Part shown: positions 16,494-24,739 of the stretch, in pieces
How the letters are laid out: the number at the start of each line of letters is the position of its first letter
How positions within the stretch are numbered: position 1 is the first letter of the stretch
Source of the DNA: Mesorhizobium sp. WSM4306
GTDB taxonomy: Bacteria > Pseudomonadota > Alphaproteobacteria > Rhizobiales > Rhizobiaceae
Direction: 5' to 3'
Assembly (NCBI RefSeq): GCF_007003975.1
Contig: NZ_VFTC01000015.1
Coordinates: 92,259-156,258, forward strand
Length of the DNA stretch: 64,000 bases
Program-made: the position numbers and the translations under genes
Notes under the pieces: generated by a model
The model's database searches: none
The model's input: only the letters and a program-made list of their open reading frames with translations
What the model was told of the DNA's origin: nothing

Positions 16494-17462
16494 CTAGTCG
16501 AGCAGGCCGCCAGCGGCGAAGTGTTCCTTCTGCACCTTGTCCCAGCCGCCAAAAACGTCTTCCACGGTCAGCAGGCGGACATCGGGGAAGTCGGCCTTGT
16601 ATTTGGCCGCGACCTCGGCGTTGCGGGCGCGCAGGCCATTTTCAGCGGCGATGGTCTGGCCCTCCGGCGAGTAGAGGAAGTCGAGATATGACTTGGCGAG
16701 GTCGCGCGTGCCGTGCTCGTCGGCGACCTTGTCGACGATCGCCACCGGGAATTCGGCGAGCAGGCTGACGGTAGGGGTGACCTGCTCGAACTTGTCGTCG
16801 CCATACTCCTTGCGGATGCCGCGCGTTTCCGACTCGAAGGTGATCAGCACGTCGCCGATCTCACGCTGCACGAAGGTGGTGGTGGCGGCGCGCCCGCCGG
16901 TGTCGAAGATCGGCACGTTGTTGAACAGTTTGGTGACGAACTCCTTCACCTTGGCGTCGTCGCCCTTGAAGGCCTCCTTGGCGTAGGCGGTCGCCGCCAG
17001 ATAGGTGTAGCGCGCATTGCCGGAGGTTTTCGGGTTGGGGAAGATCACCTGCACGTCGTCGCGCACGAGGTCGTTCCAGTCCTTGATGTGCTTGGGATTG
17101 CCGGCACGCACCAAGAAGGACGGCAGCGAATAGAAGGGCGAGGCGTTGTCGGGGAAATCCTTCTGCCAGTCGGCGGAGACGAGGCCCTTCTTGACCAGGA
17201 AATCGATGTCGGTGACCTGGTTGAAGGTGACGACGTCGGCGCCAAGGCCTTCGGCGATGGCGCGCGCCTGTGCCGAGGTGCCGGCATGCGACTGGTCGAC
17301 AGTGACGCCGGGGTGGCCGGCGATGAAAGCCTTGTTCACCTGGACGAACAATTCGCGGCCGACATCATATGAAGCGTTGAGCAATTTGTCGGCCGACCAT
17401 GCTTGTGAGGAGGCAAGGAACAGACCGGCGGCGGTGGCGACGCTGAGCAAAAATCGCTTCAT
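16494..17462 (-). CDS. Second sulfate-type ABC substrate-binding protein
   Basis: 322 residues, ATG 17462 behind AAGGAG. A signal peptide (about 23 residues, ending QAWSA) is followed by the sulfate-binding family pattern LLNASYDVGRELFVQVNKAF, QSHAGTSAQARAI, GLGADVVTFNQVTDID and FPNPKTSGNARYTYLA. It binds sulfate or thiosulfate in the periplasm for the CysTWA importer. It is the last gene of the leftward operon, downstream of cysA, and is a second, diverged copy of the binding protein at the operon head. Two receptors for one transporter suggest different affinities or ligands. Confidence 0.88.
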   Translation of the reverse strand: MKRFLLSVATAAGLFLASSQAWSADKLLNASYDVGRELFVQVNKAFIAGHPGVTVDQSHAGTSAQARAIAEGLGADVVTFNQVTDIDFLVKKGLVSADWQKDFPDNASPFYSLPSFLVRAGNPKHIKDWNDLVRDDVQVIFPNPKTSGNARYTYLAATAYAKEAFKGDDAKVKEFVTKLFNNVPIFDTGGRAATTTFVQREIGDVLITFESETRGIRKEYGDDKFEQVTPTVSLLAEFPVAIVDKVADEHGTRDLAKSYLDFLYSPEGQTIAAENGLRARNAEVAAKYKADFPDVRLLTVEDVFGGWDKVQKEHFAAGGLLD

Positions 17463-17653
17463 GAAAAGGGCTCCTTGGGAATGCCGGTTCGAATGCACCG
17501 ATATAACGCGCCAACATAATAGGACCATGTCCAGCGCGACCAGACACGGGGACGCGGCCTGCCATCCGGTGGTGAGAAAAAGTATTGCCGAAACAGCCGG
17601 TTGGTAGGATTTCCTTCCAAACGGATTCTCTTGGGGCCACTGGCGTGCGGCAG

Positions 17654-18694
17654 TTATGCCGCCGGGAAAAGCTTCCAGCGCCGCGGCCTGAACGCCACCC
17701 GGCTCTTCTGCGCCGCTGGATGGTCGACGGGCAGTTCGATCTCGACGCGCTGGCGCTCGCCACCGATTTCGAGTTCGACGCGCCTGGTGCCGGCGACGCG
17801 ACGGCTGGCGGCGACCGTGCCGGCGATGCAGCCGCTGCAGCCGTCGAGCAGTTCGACATCGTGCGGGCGGAAGTAGAGCACGGCATCGCCGCTGGGCGCA
17901 TGCGGCGCCGACAGCCCGATCGGCCGGTCGGCGATCCAGACCTGGCCGTCCTCGACCTTTACGGGAAGCGTGCTCGATTCACCAATGAAGGAGTAGACGA
18001 AGGGTGAGTTCGGCGTGTCGTAGATCTCGTCTGCCGAGCCGACCTGCTCTATGCGGCCCTGGCTCATCACCACGACGCGGTCGGCAAGCTCGAGCGCCTC
18101 TTCCTGGTCGTGGGTGACGAAGACGGTGGTGTGGCCGGTGCGGTCGTGGATCTCGCGCAGCCAGCGGCGCAGTTCCCTGCGCACCTGCGCGTCAAGCGCG
18201 CCGAACGGCTCATCGAGCAACAGCACCTTGGGCTCGATCGCCATGGCGCGCGCCAGCGCAACGCGCTGGCGCTGGCCGCCGGAAAGCTGTGCGGGGTAGC
18301 GCTTTTCCAGTCCGGAAAGCTGGACGAGGTCGAGCAGTTCTGAGGCGCGGCGGCGGATTTCGGCCGCCGGCGGGCGCGACGGTCCGTGCCGTACCTTGAG
18401 GCCAAAGCCGATATTGTCGGCGACCGTCATGTGCCGGAACAGCGCATAGTGCTGGAAGACGAAGCCGACATTGCGCTCCTGGATCGACTTCTGCGAGGCG
18501 TCGTCGTCGCCGAAGAAGATCTTTCCGCGAGTCGGCCGTTCAAGTCCGGCGATCAGCCGCAGCAGCGTCGTCTTGCCGGAGCCGGACGGCCCCAGCAGCG
18601 CGATCAACTCACCCGACTTGATGTCAAGCGATACGTCATGGAGGGCCGGAAACCGTTCAAACTCCTTGCGTACGTTGGCAACGCGAACTTCCAT
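17654..18694 (-). CDS. cysA: Sulfate ABC transporter ATP-binding protein
   Basis: 346 residues. Walker A GPSGSGKTTLL (about residue 36), signature LSGGQRQRVALARAMA, Walker B VLLLDEPFGALD and the switch His in VFVTHDQEEAL are all intact. The C-terminal third is a TOBE-like regulatory domain. It energises sulfate/thiosulfate import through CysT and CysW. ATG 18694 follows AGAGGG, 12 bases after cysW, inside a leftward operon ordered binding protein, cysT, cysW, cysA, binding protein. Confidence 0.93.
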   Translation of the reverse strand: MEVRVANVRKEFERFPALHDVSLDIKSGELIALLGPSGSGKTTLLRLIAGLERPTRGKIFFGDDDASQKSIQERNVGFVFQHYALFRHMTVADNIGFGLKVRHGPSRPPAAEIRRRASELLDLVQLSGLEKRYPAQLSGGQRQRVALARAMAIEPKVLLLDEPFGALDAQVRRELRRWLREIHDRTGHTTVFVTHDQEEALELADRVVVMSQGRIEQVGSADEIYDTPNSPFVYSFIGESSTLPVKVEDGQVWIADRPIGLSAPHAPSGDAVLYFRPHDVELLDGCSGCIAGTVAASRRVAGTRRVELEIGGERQRVEIELPVDHPAAQKSRVAFRPRRWKLFPAA

Positions 18695-18706
18695 TTACAG
18701 AACCCT

Positions 18707-19591
18707 CTAATGCCCGCGCGTCGCGGCGATCTCGGCGCCGTAGCGCATCTCGAGAAGTGTTTTCAAGACCAGTGTGACCAGTGCCAGGCCGGCAAGCAGC
18801 GAAGCGACGGCAAAAGCGCCAACGGCGTTGTACTCGTTGTAGAGGATTTCGACATGCAACGGCATGGTGTTGGTCAGCCCGCGTATGTGGCCGGACACGA
18901 CCGAGACCGCGCCGAATTCGCCCATCGAGCGGGCGTTGCACAGGAGCACGCCGTAGAGCAATCCCCATTTTACGTTGGGCAGCGTCACATACCAGAAAGT
19001 CTGCCAGCCATTGGCACCGAGCGAAAGGGCTGCCTCCTCATCGCCATTGCCCTGTTCCTGCATCAGCGGGATCAGTTCGCGGGCGACGAAGGGGAAGGTG
19101 ACGAAGACGGTGGCCAACACGATGCCGGGCACGGCGAACAGGATCTGGATTCCATGCGCCTTCAGCCATTCGCCGAGCAGCCCCTGAGCGCCGAACAAAA
19201 GCACGTAGACCAGGCCTGAGATGACCGGCGAGACGGAGAAGGGCAGGTCGATCAGCGTGGTCAGAAACGCCTTGCCCTTGAACTCGAACTTGGCGATCGC
19301 CCAGGCGGCGGAGATGCCGAAGACGACGTTGAGCGGCACGGCGATGGCCGCCACCAGCAGGGTCAGCCGGATCGCCGAACGCGTATCGGGATTGGACAGC
19401 GATTCCGTGTAGGCACCGAGGCCTTTGGCCAGCGCCTCGTGAAAGACGATGATCAGCGGCAGAAGCACGAAGATGACGAGGAAGGCGAAGGCTACCGCCA
19501 TCAGCAGCAGCCGCACCGGCAGGCTTTCGGTCACTGCCGCCGACTGGCTCTCGTGATGCGGCTCGTAGGATTTGATTTCGGGATCAGCCAT
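18707..19591 (-). CDS. cysW: Sulfate ABC transporter permease CysW
   Basis: 294 residues with six predicted membrane spans. The conserved permease EAA loop is visible (EEAALSLGANGWQTFWYVTLPNVKWGLLYG), as is the CysW-type NARSMGEFGAVSVVSGHIRG segment. It pairs with CysT to form the sulfate channel. Its ATG lies within the last codons of cysT (eight-base overlap), indicating translational coupling. Confidence 0.92.
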   Translation of the reverse strand: MADPEIKSYEPHHESQSAAVTESLPVRLLLMAVAFAFLVIFVLLPLIIVFHEALAKGLGAYTESLSNPDTRSAIRLTLLVAAIAVPLNVVFGISAAWAIAKFEFKGKAFLTTLIDLPFSVSPVISGLVYVLLFGAQGLLGEWLKAHGIQILFAVPGIVLATVFVTFPFVARELIPLMQEQGNGDEEAALSLGANGWQTFWYVTLPNVKWGLLYGVLLCNARSMGEFGAVSVVSGHIRGLTNTMPLHVEILYNEYNAVGAFAVASLLAGLALVTLVLKTLLEMRYGAEIAATRGH

Positions 19592-20435
19592 AGCGCTTGC
19601 GACTCCATGACTGCGCGAGATTGACGATCAGGAGCATCACGAACGACAGCAAAAGCATTAACGCCGCAATCGCGGTCGCTGCGGGGTAATTGTATTCCTC
19701 CAGCCGGATGACGATCAGAAGCGGCGCGATTTCCGACTTGTAGGGCAGGTTGCCGGCGATGAAGATGACCGAGCCGTATTCGCCGACGCCGCGCGCGAAG
19801 GCCAGCGAGAAACCGGTGATGATGGCCGGCGCCAGTCCTGGAAACAGGATGCGGGTAATGATCTGGAAGCGGTTGGCGCCGAGCGTGGCGGCGGCCTCCT
19901 CCACTTCCTTGTCGATCTCCTCCATGATCGGCTGCACCGTGCGCACGACGAAGGGCAGGCCGATGAAGACCAGCGCCACGACGATGCCGAGCGGGGTATA
20001 GGCGACCTTGATGCCAAGCGGCGCCAGCAGATGGCCGATCCAGCCATTGGGCGCATAGAGCGTGGTCAGCGCGATGCCGGCCACTGCCGTCGGCAGCGCG
20101 AAGGGCAGGTCGACCATGGCGTCGACGATGCGGCGGCCGGGGAAGCGGTAGCGCACCAGCACCCAGGCGACGAGCGTGCCGAAGACGACGTTGACGGCTG
20201 CCGCGATGAAGGCGGCGCCGAAGCTGATCTCAAGCGCGTTGAGGGTACGGCGGTCAGTGGCGATCGCAAAGAAATCGGTCCAGCCGAGGGCTGCCGATCG
20301 CCAGACTAGTCCCGACAAGGGGATGAGGATGATAAGCGTGAGGTAGGCAAGCGAGAAGCCGAGCGTCAGTCCGAAACCCGGAATGACACTCGGCTGTCTG
20401 AACCGCCACCCCGCCTTGGCGGGTGCTATGGTCAT
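19584..20435 (-). CDS. cysT: Sulfate ABC transporter permease CysT
   Basis: 283 residues, six predicted spans. The EAA motif EEAAATLGANRFQIITRILFPGLAPAII and the following FARGVGEYGSVIFIAGNLPYKSEI are characteristic of CysT/CysU. Start ATG 20435 lies 23 bases after the stop of the first binding-protein gene; the stop overlaps cysW. Confidence 0.92.
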   Translation of the reverse strand: MTIAPAKAGWRFRQPSVIPGFGLTLGFSLAYLTLIILIPLSGLVWRSAALGWTDFFAIATDRRTLNALEISFGAAFIAAAVNVVFGTLVAWVLVRYRFPGRRIVDAMVDLPFALPTAVAGIALTTLYAPNGWIGHLLAPLGIKVAYTPLGIVVALVFIGLPFVVRTVQPIMEEIDKEVEEAAATLGANRFQIITRILFPGLAPAIITGFSLAFARGVGEYGSVIFIAGNLPYKSEIAPLLIVIRLEEYNYPAATAIAALMLLLSFVMLLIVNLAQSWSRKRYG

Positions 20436-20458
20436 GTGGTCCTGATCTAGATTTTAGC

Positions 20459-21487
20459 TCACTGGGCCGGCTTGTAGATCTGGTCGAATATACCACCGTC
20501 GCCGAAATGGTAAGGCTGTGCCTTCTTCCAGCCGCCAAAAAGCGGATCGTCGATGGAGATCAGCTTGATTTCAGGGGTTTTCGGGATATCCGCCGGGTCC
20601 ACCAGCTCGGGCTTGGCCGGACGATAGTGGTTCTTGGCAATGATCGTCTGCGCTTCCTTGGAATAGAGCCAGCCGAGATAGGCTTCGGCCACCTTGCGGG
20701 TGCCCTTGGCATCGACATTGGCGTCGACGATCGCCACCGGCGGCTCGGCCAGGATCGAGGTCGGCGGATAGACGATCTCGAAATTGTCGGCGCCGAATTC
20801 ATTGAGTGCCAGATAGGCGTCGTTTTCCCAGCCGATCAGCACGTCGCCAATGCCCTTTTGCGCGAAGGTGACGGTCGAGCCGCGGGCACCGGTGTCGAGC
20901 ACCGGAGCATTGGCGTAGAGCTTGCCGACGAATTCCTTGGTCTTGGCTTCATCGCCGCCATCATTGGCGTTGGCGTAGGCCCAGGCGGCGAGGTAGTTCC
21001 AGCGCGCGCCGCCCGACGTCTTCGGGTTGGGCGTGATCACCTGGACACCGTCCTTGACCAGATCGCTCCAGTCATGGATGCCCTTCGGGTTGCCCTTGCG
21101 GACCAGGAAGACGATGGTCGATGTATAGGGCGCCGAATTGTTTTCGAACTTCTTGCGCCAGTCGGGATTGATCTTCTTCGACTTTGTGACAATGGCGTTG
21201 ATGTCGCCTTCGAGCGCCAGCGTCACCACATCGGCGTCGAGACCGTCGATCACGGCGCGGGCCTGGGCGCCCGATCCGCCATGCGATTGCTGGATGGTGA
21301 CCGTCTCGCCGGTCTCGGCCTTCCAGTGCGCGACGAAGGCCTCGTCATAGGCCTTGTAGAGTTCGCGTGTCGGATCGTAGGACACGTTGAGAATGGTGGT
21401 ATCGGCAAACGCGAAACCGAGCGTGCCGAACTGGATCGATGTGGCGACCAGTGCGCCGAGCAGTTTCCTGAAATGAGGTTTGGTCAT
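20459..21487 (-). CDS. sbp: Sulfate ABC transporter substrate-binding protein (operon head)
   Basis: 342 residues, ATG 21487 directly behind GGAGGCGGAA. A signal peptide (about 28 residues, FGFAFA-type end) precedes the mature sulfate-binding protein: LNVSYDPTRELYKAYDEAF, QQSHGGSGAQARAVIDGL, GADVVTLA-type block and TPNPKTSGGARWNYLAAWAYA. It binds sulfate in the periplasm for CysTWA. It is first in the operon and follows an AT-rich upstream region with candidate operator sequences. Whether it prefers sulfate (Sbp) or thiosulfate (CysP) cannot be decided here. Confidence 0.9.
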   Translation of the reverse strand: MTKPHFRKLLGALVATSIQFGTLGFAFADTTILNVSYDPTRELYKAYDEAFVAHWKAETGETVTIQQSHGGSGAQARAVIDGLDADVVTLALEGDINAIVTKSKKINPDWRKKFENNSAPYTSTIVFLVRKGNPKGIHDWSDLVKDGVQVITPNPKTSGGARWNYLAAWAYANANDGGDEAKTKEFVGKLYANAPVLDTGARGSTVTFAQKGIGDVLIGWENDAYLALNEFGADNFEIVYPPTSILAEPPVAIVDANVDAKGTRKVAEAYLGWLYSKEAQTIIAKNHYRPAKPELVDPADIPKTPEIKLISIDDPLFGGWKKAQPYHFGDGGIFDQIYKPAQ

Positions 21488-21515
21488 TTCCGCCTCCGTT
21501 GATGACGGCTGAACT

Positions 21516-21616
21516 CTATCGAATTGATAGAAATTAGATGCATTCAACGTTGCCTTTTTTGGCCCTTCGAAGCAATTTTTCGCCGATATTGTGCGCTGAG
21601 AGGAAACATTTTCCTC
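21516..21616 (-). promoter_or_regulatory. Candidate regulatory elements upstream of the sulfate operon
   Basis: Two inverted repeats lie in the AT-rich leader region: CTATC-gaatt-GATAG at 21516-21530, 29 bases upstream of the binding-protein start, and GAGGAAA-cat-TTTCCTC at 21600-21616. Either could bind the neighbouring Rrf2 regulator or a CysB-type activator. No known consensus was matched. Confidence 0.4.
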
Positions 21617-21718
21617 ATATTAGCCTAGGCCGACTCCAGGCCGTCCGGCGCTATTTAGAAGCGGGCCGCGCTGAGGCAAGGCCGCCGCGGCGGAGATTCG
21701 CCGTAGCTCCGGGTGGTT

Positions 21719-22450
21719 TCAATTCGCAGTGACGGGGAAGTCGAAGCGCTGCTTCGGAAACGGCTCGTTTGCCAGCGTGTAGTGCCACCATTCGCGCGTA
21801 TAATTCTTGAAGCCGCCGGCGCGCATGGCATCGAGCAGCTTTTTGCGGTTGGCCGCCGCATCGGCCGCGAGCGGGCGATGGGCGGTTTCGCTCGCCGGAT
21901 CGAAACAGTCGAAGCTGGTGCCGAAATCCAGTGTGCCGGCACCCGTAGCACCGCAGGCAGCGGATGATGTGCTTTTGCCATCGCTGCGGGCAATGGCGAC
22001 ATCGACGGTCGAGCCGCGTGAATGGGTGGACAGTCCGCCGATATAGCCCTTGGCGATGAGGTCGCCGCGCTTGACCTTGGGATACCATTGCGGGTCGGAC
22101 GGGCCGCCCTCCCTGGTCCATTCGCCCATGTCGACGACGGCGCGAGCCGGCCGGTAGCAGTCGAAGACGACCAGCGTCAGGCCATCGGTGGCGAGCGCTT
22201 TCTGCACGCCGGACAGCGCTTGCGCCGCCTGCCTTGTGAGGATGCAGACCGGCGCGTCATAGCCGTCGGCCTTGCGATGCAGAAAATTTTCCAGGCCGGC
22301 ATAGCGGATGTCCTGGCGGATTGTGGAATCGACATCGGCAAGGCGGACAAAGCCGGCGGGCAGGGGATCGGCGGAGGCAGGCAGAGCGAAGACGAAAGGC
22401 ATGAGGACGCAAAGTCCAATGCTTTGAATCGCCTGGCGCCACCTATTCAA
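21719..22450 (-). CDS. ddpX: D-alanyl-D-alanine dipeptidase (VanX/DdpX-like, peptidase M15D)
   Basis: 243 residues. The zinc-dipeptidase signature is intact: THSRGSTVDVAI (His143, Asp150) and REWWHYTL (Glu220, His223), with the YRPARAV block earlier. It hydrolyses D-Ala-D-Ala, in this setting probably recycling or remodelling cell-wall material rather than giving vancomycin resistance. A signal peptide (residues 1-27, end PASA) puts it in the periplasm. The TTG start at 22450 is chosen because it supplies that signal and has GAAGGTG upstream; ATG 22402 would truncate it. It overlaps the end of pbpC by eight bases, so the two are co-translated. Confidence 0.87.
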   Translation of the reverse strand: MNRWRQAIQSIGLCVLMPFVFALPASADPLPAGFVRLADVDSTIRQDIRYAGLENFLHRKADGYDAPVCILTRQAAQALSGVQKALATDGLTLVVFDCYRPARAVVDMGEWTREGGPSDPQWYPKVKRGDLIAKGYIGGLSTHSRGSTVDVAIARSDGKSTSSAACGATGAGTLDFGTSFDCFDPASETAHRPLAADAAANRKKLLDAMRAGGFKNYTREWWHYTLANEPFPKQRFDFPVTAN

Positions 22451-24533
22451 CGAACACCTTCACGCTCGCCGCGCGTCCTACGGCGTCGATAACGGTGAGG
22501 GTCGAATAGCCGGCGCCGTCTGGCAGCCAGGTGGCGGTGCGGCGGCGGTCGATGCCGACGAGCGGCTTGCCGTTGGCGAGCCAGCGGAATGGTGCGCGAC
22601 CGCCTTGCAGCTTCAGCACCAGCGGCGAGGCCTCGGCGGAATTGGTGGCGAGATCGACGCGGGCGCCGTTGGGCGGGAAGATGATCGTCGGCGCCGGCTC
22701 GGTCGGGCCTGCCTGCACCAGCCCGTCGGCGCCCGCGCCGAAACGGGCCAGTGTCACCGGCAGATCTTCGCGTTTGGCCTTGACGACGCCGGCCGGCTGG
22801 CTGGGCAGCGGCACGGCGGCGAGGCCTGAACGGACAAAGCCCTCGAACAGGATGGGGGCGGCCGAGACATAGCCGGAAAGGCCGGGCACGGCGCCCGCAT
22901 CGGCGCGGCCGACCCAGACGCCCAGCACGTAGCGGCCGTCGAAGCCGACGGACCAGGCATCGCGGTAGCCATAGGATGTCCCGGTCTTGTAGGCGATGCC
23001 GCGCTGCAAGGCGCCCTCGGGCGGCTTGACGCCCGACAATATGTCGGTGATCTGCCAGTTCGCCTGGGCGTCGAGAATGGTGGCGGTGGTGCGTTCGGCA
23101 TTGGCCGGCTCGGTGCCGTCGTGCAGCGTGTTCGCCTTGCCGCCATTGGCGAGCCCCGTATAGAGCTGGACGAGATCGCGTAGCGTCACGCCGACGCCGC
23201 CGAGGCCGATGGCGAGGCCCGGCGCCTCGTTGACCGGCAGCACCGGGCTGACGCCGGCCTGGCGGAAGCGTGCCATCAGCCGCGCCGGGCCGACAGAATC
23301 AAGCACCCGGATCGCCGGCACGTTGAGCGACAGCTGCAGCGCCTGGCGGATCGAGACATCGCCCTGATAGCCCATGTCGAAATTCTTCGGCCGGTAGCCG
23401 CCGAAATCGACCGGGCTGTCCTCGATCAGCATTTCCTGCGCCACCAGCCCCTGCTCGAAGGCGAGGCCATAGATGAACGGCTTCAGCGTTGAACCGGGCG
23501 ATCGCACGATCTTGGTCATGTCGATCCAGCCCGAACGGCTGGCATCGAAGAAATCGGCCGAGCCCACTTCGCCCAGAATGTCGCCGGTGCGGGCATCGGC
23601 CATCACCATGGCGACGGAGAGGCGAGGGCCAAGCTTGATGGCGGCATCGCGCGCCACCTGTTCCAACCCTTGCTGGACGCTTTTGCGGATCGTCAGCTGC
23701 AGCGGCTTGCCCGGGATGGCCTTGGGCAGCATGGCATAGGCGGCGTGCGGCGCCAGCGCCGGCAGTTTGCGGCGCAGGCCCGAGACATCGTCAAGTGCTG
23801 CACGCGCGGCCTCACGCTCGCCGAGCAGGCCTGATGAAACCATGCGGGTCAGCACGCGGTCGCGGGCGGCATGCGCAATGTCGAGATTGCGGTCGGGGCG
23901 GCGCTTTTCCGGCAATTGCGGCAGCGCCACCAGCAAGGCGGCTTCCGAGACCGTCAGCCGCTTCGGCTCCTTGCCGAAATAGGCGAGGGACGCGGCGCGC
24001 ACGCCTTCGAGATTGCCGCCATAGGGCGCCAAGGTCAGGTAGCGTTCGAGGATCTCCTGCTTGGATAGCCGCCGCTCGATCTGGATGGCGCGCAGCATCT
24101 GCTTGAGCTTGGAGCCGAGGCTGCGGCTTTCGCGCGGCTCGATCAGCCGGGCGAGTTGCATCGACAGCGTCGAGCCGCCGGAAACGATGTGGCCGTTGGT
24201 GACAAGCTGGCCGCCGGCACGCGCCAGCGCCAGCAAATCGACGCCGTCATGATCCCAGAAACGTTTGTCTTCATAGGTGACCAGCATGTCGACGAACTGC
24301 TTGTCGACCTGGTCGAGGTGTGTATCGAGCCGCCAGTAGCCGTCCGGCGTGGCGAAGGCGCGCAACAGCTGGCCGTCACGGTCCTGGACTTCGGTCGAGA
24401 CGGTGAGCTTTTCGGGCAAAGGCGGCGGGTAGGCGCGGTCGAGCTGCCAAAGGGTGGCGGCTGCAACCGAAAGAATCCCGGCGCAGGTGGCTGCGGTTAT
24501 TGCGGTGCGGCGGAGAAATTTCCTCGAAAGCAT
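22443..24533 (-). CDS. pbpC: Penicillin-binding protein 1C (bifunctional peptidoglycan synthase)
   Basis: 696 residues from ATG 24533 (GAGGGG upstream). One N-terminal membrane anchor (residues about 9-30) is followed by a GT51 glycosyltransferase domain with the catalytic EDKRFWDHDG motif (residues 88-97) and GGSTLSMQL. The transpeptidase domain has SPGSTLKPF (SxxK), SLNVPA (SxN) and KTGTSYG (KTG). The C-terminal PBP1C-specific domain ends the protein. It lies downstream of the alpha-2-macroglobulin gene, the classic YfhM-PbpC pairing, in which the macroglobulin is thought to protect and PBP1C to repair the envelope. The longer open frame upstream reads into a repeat and is not coding. Confidence 0.93.
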   Translation of the reverse strand: MLSRKFLRRTAITAATCAGILSVAAATLWQLDRAYPPPLPEKLTVSTEVQDRDGQLLRAFATPDGYWRLDTHLDQVDKQFVDMLVTYEDKRFWDHDGVDLLALARAGGQLVTNGHIVSGGSTLSMQLARLIEPRESRSLGSKLKQMLRAIQIERRLSKQEILERYLTLAPYGGNLEGVRAASLAYFGKEPKRLTVSEAALLVALPQLPEKRRPDRNLDIAHAARDRVLTRMVSSGLLGEREAARAALDDVSGLRRKLPALAPHAAYAMLPKAIPGKPLQLTIRKSVQQGLEQVARDAAIKLGPRLSVAMVMADARTGDILGEVGSADFFDASRSGWIDMTKIVRSPGSTLKPFIYGLAFEQGLVAQEMLIEDSPVDFGGYRPKNFDMGYQGDVSIRQALQLSLNVPAIRVLDSVGPARLMARFRQAGVSPVLPVNEAPGLAIGLGGVGVTLRDLVQLYTGLANGGKANTLHDGTEPANAERTTATILDAQANWQITDILSGVKPPEGALQRGIAYKTGTSYGYRDAWSVGFDGRYVLGVWVGRADAGAVPGLSGYVSAAPILFEGFVRSGLAAVPLPSQPAGVVKAKREDLPVTLARFGAGADGLVQAGPTEPAPTIIFPPNGARVDLATNSAEASPLVLKLQGGRAPFRWLANGKPLVGIDRRRTATWLPDGAGYSTLTVIDAVGRAASVKVFVE

Positions 24534-24716
24534 GGCGCCGCCCCTCATTGTCCTGCCGGACATTTCTCCCCGTATAGAGACGGGGAGAAAGACGCTATTG
24601 CCGATGGTTTCGCCAATTGCCAACGTGGCAGAACAAGCAGGGAAATTCGCGATAGTCCCCTTCTCCCCGTCACTGTACGGGGAGAAGGTGCCGGTAGGCG
24701 GATGAGGGGCAGCGCC
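24534..24716. repeat. 183-bp dispersed repeat with terminal inverted repeats (copy A)
   Basis: The element begins GGCGCCGCCCCTCAT and ends ATGAGGGGCAGCGCC, 15-base termini that are inverted repeats with one mismatch. Near each end sits a hairpin of CTTCTCCCCGT/ACGGGGAGAAG type (24565-24595 and 24660-24688). A related element in inverted orientation lies at 57204-57379. It fills the gap between the macroglobulin gene and pbpC and begins immediately before the pbpC start codon, so it supplies pbpC's ribosome site. Confidence 0.8.
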
Positions 24717-24739
24717 ATCGCTACGTCTATCAAGGCGCC

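Noticed and set aside
21719..22450. Vancomycin-resistance function for the VanX-like gene
   Set aside because: No vanH, vanA or vanS/R genes nearby; the link to pbpC points to cell-wall turnover instead.
24534..24623. N-terminal extension of PBP1C by 30 residues
   Set aside because: The added residues read into a dispersed repeat; ATG 24533 gives a normal membrane anchor with a ribosome site.
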